Shown here one piece after another: positions 1 to 6,216 of a DNA stretch of 8,251 bases; position 1 is the first letter of the stretch, and every line of letters begins with the position of its first letter. This stretch comes from Methanospirillum hungatei. Its GTDB lineage: Archaea > Halobacteriota > Methanomicrobia > Methanomicrobiales > Methanospirillaceae. The stretch covers positions 1 to 8,251 of the forward strand of contig QKDV01000151.1 in NCBI GenBank assembly GCA_003251955.1, given 5' to 3'. The translations under genes were made by a program, and so were the position numbers. The notes below the pieces were generated by a model, which saw nothing but the letters and a program-made list of their open reading frames with translations, ran no database searches and was not told where the DNA came from.

Positions 1-416
1 TCCATCGAACTGAAGATAGTATCAATCTCAAGATGTAATCCGTCTACAAGTGGTGGGAGAGACCCATCAGGAAGAAGATCACGGCAGGATCCGCCGGAAC
101 TGTTCTTTGAAAAATGTCCAGTAGTGCACTCAGGAAGAGCTACTGTCGTTATCCTGATGTCAGGCAGGGAAATTACAATAGAAGTGATCTCCTGGACCCG
201 GCATATGTATCCTTCACAGATCAGGTGTCCTATTGCAAAGGATTCGAGATCAACAGGTGTAATAGAAAGATCCCCGATAACAACATCGTTTAGATAGAGA
301 ATAACCCGTGACTCAGTGCATACTTCTACTGAAGTCTGACTGATTGTATTGCCTGATACTTTGGTGACCGGAAATATGACGGTTACACCAGGTATACCTT
401 CATCCTGAGAAGACAT
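1..416 (-). CDS. fdhD: FdhD-family formate dehydrogenase maturation sulfurtransferase (partial, N-terminal 138 codons)
   Basis: I translated this reading frame by hand from ATG at 416; it stays open to the window edge, so the C-terminal part is missing. FdhD proteins pass sulfur from a cysteine desulfurase to the molybdenum or tungsten bis-pterin cofactor of formate dehydrogenase in the cytoplasm. The family signature is clear: a V-x-L-Y-L-N-D strand at residues 38-44, then ITPVDLESFAIGHLICEGYI at 52-71, which matches the 'P-x-D-L-E-x-F-A-x-G-x-L-x-x-E-G-x-I' core. The cysteine loop comes later (SSGGSC, residues 106-111). FdhD normally has SSCGxCG there, so the first cysteine is Gly108 and only the second (Cys111) remains. 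Other cysteines are at 33, 67, 72 and 97. The frame is open upstream to a TAA near 479 but has no other start codon, which fixes the ATG; there is no clear ribosome site. A gap and a hairpin separate it from the permease gene, so it is probably its own unit. Confidence 0.85.
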   Translation of the reverse strand, partial: MSSQDEGIPGVTVIFPVTKVSGNTISQTSVEVCTESRVILYLNDVVIGDLSITPVDLESFAIGHLICEGYICRVQEITSIVISLPDIRITTVALPECTTGHFSKNSSGGSCRDLLPDGSLPPLVDGLHLEIDTIFSSM

Positions 417-473
417 ACAGATACGTCTGTGATAAGGAGCATTAAGTGAAGCGACGGTACTGAACCAGGAAGG

Positions 474-481
474 ATTTTAAA
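474..481 (-). promoter_or_regulatory. weak TATA-like box for fdhD
   Basis: On the minus strand this reads TTTAAAAT, about 60 bp upstream of the fdhD ATG. Archaeal transcription usually starts 24-28 bp downstream of the TATA centre, so it would start near 450 and leave a leader of roughly 35 nt. It lies just past the putative terminator of the permease gene, where a new promoter is expected. It is a weak match and rests on position and AT content only. Confidence 0.3.
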
Positions 482-487
482 GCTGAT

Positions 488-526
488 AAAAGAAGAAAGA
501 AGATGAAATCAGGGAAGACCCCTGAT
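488..526 (-). terminator. hairpin plus pyrimidine tract downstream of the RND permease gene
   Basis: ATCAGGG at 508-514 pairs perfectly with CCCTGAT at 520-526 around a 5-nt loop. On the minus strand the hairpin lies about 20 nt past the permease stop codon and is followed by an almost pure pyrimidine stretch (488-505, ending in TTTT). Archaeal termination depends mainly on T-rich tracts, so the tract may matter more than the stem. It separates the permease operon from fdhD. Confidence 0.5.
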
Positions 527-545
527 CGGGTAAATATTATCGGAA

Positions 546-2804
546 TTATTTCTTCTCGTGGGCATGAGGATGAATGTGAAGTACTTCTTCCTCTACCTCT
601 TCGACCCGGTGGATGATCTGGTCAACCAGCGAGAGCACTGCAGGCATCACTGCCACGGCACCGATCAATGAGAACAGTACCGCAATGATGGTGGTAAGCC
701 CGAAGTTGCTGATGATGGGAAATGCTGAAAGGATCAATGCAGAGAAACCAAAGAATGTCGCAAGACCGGATACCAGGATTGCAGATCCAATCTTTCGGAC
801 ACTGTTCTTTATTGCCTCGACGACATTGTCAGAAATCTCACGCTCTTCTAGGTAACGTTCCATCACCAGAATTGTGTACTCCGCAGCCACACCAATTGTC
901 ATCGACCCGAGACATGCTGTCATCGGGTTATAATCAATGCCAAGAATGTACATTGCAACTGCATTCCACCCGACAATTGCCACAATCGGCACTATAGGGG
1001 TCAGGGCATTGATATTCCGATATACGAGACCGAGGAACAGTGCCACAAGAACAAATCCCAGATATGTCATTGCCTCCTTACTCTCAATCAACTGACTGAT
1101 CAGGTTTGTAAAGAGATCAAAACTCCCGGTTATACTGGTCTGCACACCTGGCGGAGGCTGATGGAGCTGAAGATCACCGATTATCTGGTCTTTAAGATCA
1201 CTCTTTGCAGGTGTCTCCATCTTGGTTGTATATAACTGTACAACGGCTTCGGTCTTCCCGTTCAGGTACTGCTTCTTTGTTCCAGCAGGGATCTTCTCAA
1301 GAGCAGCATCAAGCTCACTCTGGGTTTGCGGCATCGTCCCGTTGTTGTAAGTAATCACATAATCCGCAATACTCACTGCATTAGTCAACCTCGTGGGATG
1401 AAGATCCATCTCAAGAGTGGTGAACTCTTTCATCCACTTGACAGTGTCAAGTGCCAGGACATTATCGCCGTATACAAGAATCGGTGCCGGATCTGTAGAA
1501 CCCACAATCCTCGATACTTTATCGAGTGTGATCTTTGCAGGCATATCAGGGGGAACAAAAGCATTCTGATTGGTATCGATAGGGATACGGGAATCCATCT
1601 GAATTCCCACAAATGCCACAAAGAATACTACAAGTAGAATAGGAACCGGATTCTTTGCAATTCCAACTGCAAGCTTTGAAAGGCCAAGATCAATTTTTTC
1701 TGTTAGTTTTGACTTTCCAGCCCCTTTTGCCTTATAATCTATCAGTACAGCAATGAGAGGAATTCCGATGAGAGATGTCAAATAACATACCACCACACCG
1801 ATGATGCTCACAAGACCGAATCCCTGGATCATCGGAACCGGTGATATGAACATGGCTAAAAAACCCATAGTTGTTGCAAGCATTGCATACATCACTGCAG
1901 GCCCGGTCTTGGTGACTGTTATCCTTATCGCTTCAGGGAGAGGGTTTGTTCGGGCCTCTTCTTCAAGACGTGAGTGGAACTGAATGGCATAATCGATACC
2001 AAGTCCTATCATAACAGGAAATGCCGATATGACTGCCATACTCACAGTCACGTGTCCGAGACCTACGACACCAAATGTTAGAAGCAGTCCGACTGTGACA
2101 ATAAGGACAGGTAGGAAACGATGGCTCACATAGGAGAAGAGCAACCCCATCACAATGACCATTAGGAATAAGGCAGCCATGATAAGGGTAATCATCGATG
2201 TACCCATCTCAGTCTTCATCTCCATGCTGAAGGCTGCATCACCGGTCAGTTTAATAGAGAGACCTGGAGGGATATCAGTGCTGTCGATGAATGAGAGGAT
2301 ATTCTTCATCGCTGACTCTTTCTTCTTGTCACTGAGCCCGGGCTCAAGAGTCACCATCGCCATGCTCAGCAGGTTTGACGGAATATAACGTTTGAGAACG
2401 GAAGGCGAAATCTTCTGCTCAACTTCCGTTACCTCTCCTGATGAGATCGGAAGTGTTCCGTTGTTTGCCTGCTTGAACGCCTCTGTAACACTGGAAGTTC
2501 CCGAAACATACTGCAACTTCGAAATAGGCCCCATAATCGAGTCGATATAATCAAGAATCTCGGGACTAGTGGGATCATTGCACTCGAAGAGCAGTACGAG
2601 GGTGTTTTGCTGGAATGTGTCCGAATAATGATTCGAAAGGACACCAGTCTTTGAATTTTTATCAAGATAGGTGTCATTCCCGGTAGCCATGGAGATCATG
2701 CTCATCCCAACAAGGGATATCAGCATAAGAACCACGGCTATTTGAGCAATGAGACGGGGCCGGTGGACAATTAGATCTGCAACACCGGAAAAAAGTGAAT
2801 CCAT
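546..2804 (-). CDS. RND/MMPL superfamily permease, HAE3 (hydrophobe/amphiphile efflux-3) type
   Basis: A 752-residue cytoplasmic-membrane protein with the duplicated RND plan. TM1 is near residues 20-40, followed by a large outer loop (about 41-200) and TM2-6 (about 205-357). TM7 is near 386-402, followed by a second outer loop (about 403-575) and TM8-12 (about 580-730). The TM4 motif GLGIDYAIQF (267-276) has the Asp271-Tyr272 pair that relays protons in MMPL transporters. The matching TM10 site is IGVAAEYTIL (637-646), with Glu642 in place of Asp. The length is normal for archaeal HAE3. Such proteins are proton-driven exporters of lipids or hydrophobic compounds; the substrate here is unknown. 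I chose ATG at 2804 because GGTGGTGAT ends 4 nt before it. A GTG at 2816 would add four residues but lies inside that ribosome site. The C-terminus is acidic and then histidine-rich (HIHPHAH, 743-749). It is the last gene of the cluster, directly after COG1361 protein B. Confidence 0.9.
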   Translation of the reverse strand: MDSLFSGVADLIVHRPRLIAQIAVVLMLISLVGMSMISMATGNDTYLDKNSKTGVLSNHYSDTFQQNTLVLLFECNDPTSPEILDYIDSIMGPISKLQYVSGTSSVTEAFKQANNGTLPISSGEVTEVEQKISPSVLKRYIPSNLLSMAMVTLEPGLSDKKKESAMKNILSFIDSTDIPPGLSIKLTGDAAFSMEMKTEMGTSMITLIMAALFLMVIVMGLLFSYVSHRFLPVLIVTVGLLLTFGVVGLGHVTVSMAVISAFPVMIGLGIDYAIQFHSRLEEEARTNPLPEAIRITVTKTGPAVMYAMLATTMGFLAMFISPVPMIQGFGLVSIIGVVVCYLTSLIGIPLIAVLIDYKAKGAGKSKLTEKIDLGLSKLAVGIAKNPVPILLVVFFVAFVGIQMDSRIPIDTNQNAFVPPDMPAKITLDKVSRIVGSTDPAPILVYGDNVLALDTVKWMKEFTTLEMDLHPTRLTNAVSIADYVITYNNGTMPQTQSELDAALEKIPAGTKKQYLNGKTEAVVQLYTTKMETPAKSDLKDQIIGDLQLHQPPPGVQTSITGSFDLFTNLISQLIESKEAMTYLGFVLVALFLGLVYRNINALTPIVPIVAIVGWNAVAMYILGIDYNPMTACLGSMTIGVAAEYTILVMERYLEEREISDNVVEAIKNSVRKIGSAILVSGLATFFGFSALILSAFPIISNFGLTTIIAVLFSLIGAVAVMPAVLSLVDQIIHRVEEVEEEVLHIHPHAHEKK

Positions 2805-2808
2805 AGGT

Positions 2809-2817
2809 ATCACCACC
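2809..2817 (-). promoter_or_regulatory. ribosome binding site of the RND permease (decides the start)
   Basis: The minus strand reads GGTGGTGAT, with a perfect GGTGAT core complementary to the archaeal 16S 3' end, and 4 nt before ATG at 2804. The competing GTG start at 2816 is part of this site and has no ribosome site of its own, so the ATG is favoured. The site partly overlaps a 13-bp inverted repeat (2815-2827). Confidence 0.7.
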
Positions 2818-2827
2818 GATTATCGGT
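2815..2827. repeat. 13-bp perfect inverted repeat between COG1361 gene B and the permease gene
   Basis: ACCGAT-T-ATCGGT has two perfect 6-bp arms around one base. It fills much of the gap between the two genes and touches both the last base of gene B's stop codon (2827) and the first bases of the permease ribosome site. As RNA it can form only a 5-bp stem with a 3-nt loop. It might tune translation of the permease, be a protein site, or be chance. Confidence 0.4.
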
Positions 2828-4137
2828 TAGCGGACCTGTTTCTGACGCCGGGTGTGGATGGCATATCCGGCACCAATGATGATTACAAGTAGTAAGGCGA
2901 TCACGATTGGGTTTCCAAACAGCGATGCAATACCACCGGATGGAACGACTGATATCGGGACCTTGACTGTGTCAGAGATCTGGCTGTTATCAAGTGCATC
3001 ACGGTACCTGACTTCGGAGTCAAGACCGTAGGTCTTCTGAGTTGCATCTGATGCAGTGCTGATCTCAAACTTTGCTGTTCCGGACTCGCCAGGCTTGATA
3101 TCTCCAAGATATGCAAGGTCATCATTGCTGGTGAAGGGGTCAACAGCGCTGATACGTGCTTCTGCACTGTATGCAGTTGCATCACCATCATTACGGTAAG
3201 TGACTGAAATTGCCTGTTTCTTTCCAGGTGAGGTCTCACATGCGGGGCTTGTTACAGTAAACGATACTTTTGCTCCAACCGGGACACCAAATTCTTCAAC
3301 AGGAGTCTCAAGCGTTTCTCCGTCAGCGTTCTCATATGAGACCAGGACTGAGAGTGGATAAGTCTGTGGTTCTCCATCCTTTGAAACCGATACCTTGAAC
3401 TTGGTGTCAACAACCTGACCCGGCTCAAAGGTTCCGATATAGACAGTACTGTCAACCGGAACAATTGGGGAGTTACCGTTGCGGCTCAGTTTTGCAATTG
3501 CCTTATTTCCAGTATCAGCACCGATATTCTTGAGCTCAAGTGTTACGTATCCTGATCCTCCGGCATTGATGTTTTCAGGAGTAACAGCGAGGACATCAAG
3601 ATTTATGGCAGATTTGACAACAAATGGTAATTCTAACTGAAGATCCTTCTTTACGTACCTGTAGGTAAGACTATCAGTTCCCTGTTGATCAGCATCTGCA
3701 AGATAGGTATAATCAACAGTGAGTGGAAGCATGTAGGACCCAGCTTTTGCATCGTCTTTAACCCTGATGTCAAAGGTAACCTCACTGTTGTCTGAGGCCT
3801 TGATGTCACCTATCATCTGTGGATCGGACTTAATCAGAACTGGAGCATCGCCTGCACCGAGGGCCACTTTTACCATCTTGGCAGTACTTGGTACATCGTC
3901 ACGATCCACAATACCTGATTGAACCATCTTAATAGTGTTCAGACCGGTATTCTGGACCAGAACCTTCAACTGGACCGTAGTTCCAGGAGTGAACTCGTTG
4001 CTTCCTGCGATACTAACGGTGATGTTCGGTGATCCAGACATATACTTAGTTCCTGCAAGCACAGGAGAGGCGATCAGCGCTGCAACAAGCAGGCCGAATA
4101 TTACCAGAATGAGTGATTTGCGTATCTGACTTAACAT
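2827..4137 (-). CDS. COG1361-type exported, membrane-anchored protein with Ig-like/CARDB repeats (paralogue B)
   Basis: A 436-residue protein of unknown function. It starts with a signal peptide (Arg-Lys n-region, hydrophobic core 9-22, likely cut after SPVLA at residue 28). Three beta-rich units follow, at about 38-170, 175-280 and 288-397. Each has an Asn-x-Gly turn typical of CARDB/NEW3-like domains: QNTG at 62, KNIG at 203, RNDG at 315. One TM helix (about 408-427) and a basic tail (HTRRQKQVR) end the protein, so the bulk should lie outside the cell. It is clearly homologous over its full length to the protein at 4748-6085. It lies 22 bp before the permease's longest reading, so cotranscription is very likely and a role as an outer partner of the permease is a fair inference. 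The start is uncertain: in-frame ATGs also exist at 4149 and 4194, none with a good ribosome site. I chose 4137 for the compact signal peptide. A true S-layer lattice role is not shown. Confidence 0.85.
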   Translation of the reverse strand: MLSQIRKSLILVIFGLLVAALIASPVLAGTKYMSGSPNITVSIAGSNEFTPGTTVQLKVLVQNTGLNTIKMVQSGIVDRDDVPSTAKMVKVALGAGDAPVLIKSDPQMIGDIKASDNSEVTFDIRVKDDAKAGSYMLPLTVDYTYLADADQQGTDSLTYRYVKKDLQLELPFVVKSAINLDVLAVTPENINAGGSGYVTLELKNIGADTGNKAIAKLSRNGNSPIVPVDSTVYIGTFEPGQVVDTKFKVSVSKDGEPQTYPLSVLVSYENADGETLETPVEEFGVPVGAKVSFTVTSPACETSPGKKQAISVTYRNDGDATAYSAEARISAVDPFTSNDDLAYLGDIKPGESGTAKFEISTASDATQKTYGLDSEVRYRDALDNSQISDTVKVPISVVPSGGIASLFGNPIVIALLLVIIIGAGYAIHTRRQKQVR

Positions 4138-4248
4138 AGTAATTCTCATGAAATTGTTTGGTGTGTAATGATACCTGTGATGAATCCTGTTCATACTGCA
4201 ACTAACAACCTATCAGAGACAGATGATCCCAAAACCAGAGGGACCTAA

Positions 4249-4686
4249 TCAACGTATCTTTCCCAGAATCGAAGCCACTACTTCAGATGAAGCGCAGAGG
4301 TTATTGAGATCCTCTTCATTCAGATCTGCCAGGATGTTTTTTATTCCGTTTTTGTACAAACGGTGTGCCTCATGCAGATGCTGTATACCGGCCTCGGTAA
4401 TCGAGATGTTGATAACTCTTCTGTCCTTTAGGTTAGGCTGTCTTTCTACATATCCATCCTTAATGAGTGCATCAACAAGATTCGTCATGTAAGGTTTGGA
4501 GATGTATAGGCGGGTTCCAAGAGCTGTCATGGACAGCATTCCTTCTTTCTTCAGGATGCCAAGCAGTCGGTACTGTGCTGCCTGGACACCGGTGATCCCA
4601 TGCTCTGATTTAAAGAGCTGTTTTTGATAGAAGACCAGGAGAGCCAGGATGTTTCCGGCTGCTCTGTCAAGAGTTGTCACATCCAT
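4249..4686 (-). CDS. MarR-family winged-helix transcriptional regulator
   Basis: A complete 145-residue cytoplasmic DNA-binding protein. Helical dimerisation segments flank a winged HTH at about residues 36-100. The HTH includes MTALGTRLYISKPYMTNLVD (53-72) with its recognition helix, and is followed by DGYVERQPNLKDRRVINISI (77-96), the usual MarR wing with the conserved D-R-R. The last 45 residues form the C-terminal dimer helix. MarR proteins are dimers that mostly repress nearby efflux or stress genes and let go when a small ligand or oxidant binds. It sits between two COG1361 paralogues and upstream of an RND permease, the classic place for a local regulator of an export operon. A Cys at 131 is the only cysteine. 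It seems to have its own promoter in the 61-bp gap before it, with a candidate operator. No Shine-Dalgarno site is visible and the predicted leader is short. Confidence 0.92.
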   Translation of the reverse strand: MDVTTLDRAAGNILALLVFYQKQLFKSEHGITGVQAAQYRLLGILKKEGMLSMTALGTRLYISKPYMTNLVDALIKDGYVERQPNLKDRRVINISITEAGIQHLHEAHRLYKNGIKNILADLNEEDLNNLCASSEVVASILGKIR

Positions 4687-4702
4687 TTCAACTGTCTACT
4701 AT

Positions 4703-4712
4703 CCAATGTTGG
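4703..4712. promoter_or_regulatory. candidate operator (CCAATGTTGG) in the marR promoter
   Basis: CCAA-TG-TTGG is a short inverted repeat with perfect 4-bp arms. It lies between the TATA-like box at 4721-4730 and the expected transcription start near 4700, where a bound repressor would block initiation. This is a reasonable place for MarR autoregulation. The arms are short, so chance is a real alternative, and no second copy was seen at the other promoters. Confidence 0.3.
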
Positions 4713-4720
4713 TTCTCAAG

Positions 4721-4730
4721 ATTAATAATT
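4721..4730 (-). promoter_or_regulatory. TATA-like box for marR
   Basis: The minus strand reads AATTATTAAT, the most AT-rich run in the gap between COG1361 gene A and marR. Its centre is about 40 bp from the marR ATG, which predicts transcription from near 4700 and a leader of only about 15 nt. This fits the lack of a ribosome site. The marR gene may also be read through from gene A upstream. Confidence 0.45.
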
Positions 4731-4747
4731 CTATCACTGAACTATTA

Positions 4748-6085
4748 TCAGGGCAAACTATCTCCTGCTGATTTCACAGTGGCACCTTTCCGGCGGATCC
4801 CAACGTAATATCCCCCGCAGATAATGATACCGATCAACACCAATAATGCCAGTGGATCAGCAGTTATTAATCCAACTGCTCCAGCAGGAATAATCTCCAC
4901 AGGTACTTTGACAATATCAGAGGTCTGACTTGTGCCAAGTGCATCGCGGAACCTGATTTCTGAATCTATTGCGTACGCTTTAGGTTCAGCATCACTTGAG
5001 GCCATAATCTCGAAGATTGCACGGGCTGTCTCACCAGGTTGAATATCACCGAGATATGCAAGATTGTCGGAGCTCTTAATCGAGCCCACTGGAGTTATCC
5101 GTGCTTCTGCAAGATAAACGGGTGTATCCGCATCGTTGCGATACGTCACTTCAATACGTTTTGTCTCACCAGGGCTGATCTCTATCAGTTTGCCAACCGT
5201 TGAAAACATGATCTTTGGTGCCACAGAGATACCAAGCCGCTTCATTGGGGTTTCAAGAGCCAGACCATCGGCATTCTCATAGGTGGCATAAAGGTCAAGA
5301 GGATACTCCTGCCCCTGTGCATCTTTGGAGACTGCTACCTTGAACTTCGTGTTCACCTCATCTCCCGGAGCAAACGAGCCGATATAAACAGCACTGTCTA
5401 CGGGAATCACTGGAGAACCCTCGCTTCGTGCAATCTTTGCAATCGTCTTCGCTCCAGAATCAACACCGGTGTTCTTGAGTGTTGCCAGCAGGTATCCTGA
5501 ACCACCTGCATTGATATCCTGTGCAGTAACTTTTGTCACATCAAGATTGATTGCCGACCTGACCACAAATGGTAGTTCAACGGTCACATCCCGATCTGTG
5601 TACCGGTATGTGACACTTTCAGTCCCCTGCTGGTCAGCTTCAGCCAAATAAGTATACTTGATGTGAAGGGGGAGTGTGTACTTTCCTGCACGGGCATCGT
5701 CCTTAACCCAGACCTGAAACGTTGTAGGTTTTGAATTGGATGCAGTAATATCTCCAAGCATCTGATTGTCGGACTTAACGACAACCGGTGCATCACCAGC
5801 ATCGAGAGAAACCAGCACCGTCTTTGCGGTGCTTGGAGTGGCATCACTGTCCAGAACACCAGACTGGGCCATTCTAGATGAGATCAGCCCCGTATTCTGA
5901 ATTGAGATCTTGAGTGGATTAGATGTCCCTGGAGAAAATTCATTACTCCCGGATATGGATGCGGATATTTCAGGAGAGCCGGAGAGGTACTTGCTATCTG
6001 CCGATACCGGCAGAAAGATCAGACCTGTCAGAAGGACCAACATCATGAACAGGCCAGCTAAACGACCATACCCCATACTTTCCAT
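4748..6085 (-). CDS. COG1361-type exported, membrane-anchored protein with Ig-like/CARDB repeats (paralogue A)
   Basis: A 445-residue protein of unknown function, collinear with the product of 2827-4137; over half of the residues look identical by eye. It has a signal peptide (hydrophobic core about 11-26, likely cut after PVSA at 29), then KYLSGSPEIS and three beta-rich units. The first two carry QNTG and KNTG turns; the third has RNDA instead of RNDG. A C-terminal TM helix (PLALLVLIGIIICGGYYVG) is followed by a basic tail that is longer than B's. Most of it should be outside the cell. It is the first gene of the four-gene minus-strand cluster, 61 bp before marR. The start is uncertain: in-frame ATGs exist at 6142, 6115 and 6085. 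I chose 6085 because it gives a normal signal peptide and the predicted transcription start falls at about 6140, which would leave 6142 leaderless at best. Confidence 0.83.
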   Translation of the reverse strand: MESMGYGRLAGLFMMLVLLTGLIFLPVSADSKYLSGSPEISASISGSNEFSPGTSNPLKISIQNTGLISSRMAQSGVLDSDATPSTAKTVLVSLDAGDAPVVVKSDNQMLGDITASNSKPTTFQVWVKDDARAGKYTLPLHIKYTYLAEADQQGTESVTYRYTDRDVTVELPFVVRSAINLDVTKVTAQDINAGGSGYLLATLKNTGVDSGAKTIAKIARSEGSPVIPVDSAVYIGSFAPGDEVNTKFKVAVSKDAQGQEYPLDLYATYENADGLALETPMKRLGISVAPKIMFSTVGKLIEISPGETKRIEVTYRNDADTPVYLAEARITPVGSIKSSDNLAYLGDIQPGETARAIFEIMASSDAEPKAYAIDSEIRFRDALGTSQTSDIVKVPVEIIPAGAVGLITADPLALLVLIGIIICGGYYVGIRRKGATVKSAGDSLP

Positions 6086-6134
6086 AACATCCACGACCAA
6101 TGGTTGATGACTCATACAAGTACTCTGTTCTTTG

Positions 6135-6146
6135 TTGTACATACAA
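6135..6146. repeat. inverted repeat TTGTACATACAA at the predicted start of COG1361 gene A transcription
   Basis: TTGTA-CA-TACAA has perfect 5-bp arms around two bases. A wider TTTGT/ACAAA pair (6131-6135 and 6143-6147) overlaps it. It covers the transcription start predicted from the TATA-like box at 6163-6170, so a bound protein would block gene A. Its right part, TACAAATGTA (6142-6151), recurs as TACAAATGCA at 6186-6195. Candidate operator, by position and symmetry only. Confidence 0.4.
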
Positions 6147-6162
6147 ATGTAAGCATATCAAC

Positions 6163-6174
6163 ATAATAAATTAT
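6163..6174. promoter_or_regulatory. back-to-back TATA-like boxes of the divergent promoter
   Basis: One AT-rich run serves both directions. The minus strand reads TTTATTAT (6170-6163), predicting a start near 6140 for COG1361 gene A. The plus strand reads TAAATTAT (6167-6174), predicting a start near 6196 for the PAS gene, about 20 nt before its ATG. The two boxes overlap, so the two directions may compete for TBP. Confidence 0.5.
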
Positions 6175-6179
6175 GGGTT

Positions 6180-6192
6180 ATTTGTTACAAAT
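6180..6192. repeat. 13-bp perfect inverted repeat ATTTGTTACAAAT in the PAS-gene promoter
   Basis: ATTTGT-T-ACAAAT has perfect 6-bp arms around one base. It sits between the plus-strand TATA-like box and the predicted start of the PAS gene. With the repeat at 6135-6146 it brackets the shared TATA region, and both contain TACAAATG. This is a good candidate operator for a homodimeric regulator; either the wHTH-PAS protein or the MarR protein could be the binder. Confidence 0.45.
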
Positions 6193-6206
6193 GCATGACA
6201 CAGATA

Positions 6207-6212
6207 AGGGTG
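6207..6212 (+). promoter_or_regulatory. ribosome binding site of the wHTH-PAS gene (supports the first ATG)
   Basis: AGGGTG lies 4 nt before ATG at 6217 and matches the archaeal GGAGGTG consensus at most positions. The next in-frame ATG, at 6259, has no such site in front of it, so the longer product is preferred. Confidence 0.55.
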
Positions 6213-6216
6213 CCAA

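Noticed and set aside
578..587. Perfect 10-bp palindrome GAAGTACTTC
   Set aside because: It lies in the permease coding region over the Glu-Val-Leu codons of the acidic tail; repeated Glu codons explain it well enough.
1326..1637. Plus-strand open frame of 103 codons inside the permease gene
   Set aside because: It lies wholly antisense to a strongly recognised permease, has no ribosome site or family resemblance, and its Cys/His/Arg-rich composition is what an antisense frame of a membrane-protein gene gives.
4223..4492. Plus-strand open frame antisense to the marR 3' end
   Set aside because: No family match and no ribosome site; the opposite strand encodes a complete MarR protein.
2827..6085. 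Reading the two COG1361 proteins as true S-layer lattice proteins
   Set aside because: The COG is often labelled S-layer-like, but these are short, have three Ig-like units and a C-terminal TM anchor, and sit with a permease. Nothing in the sequence shows lattice formation.
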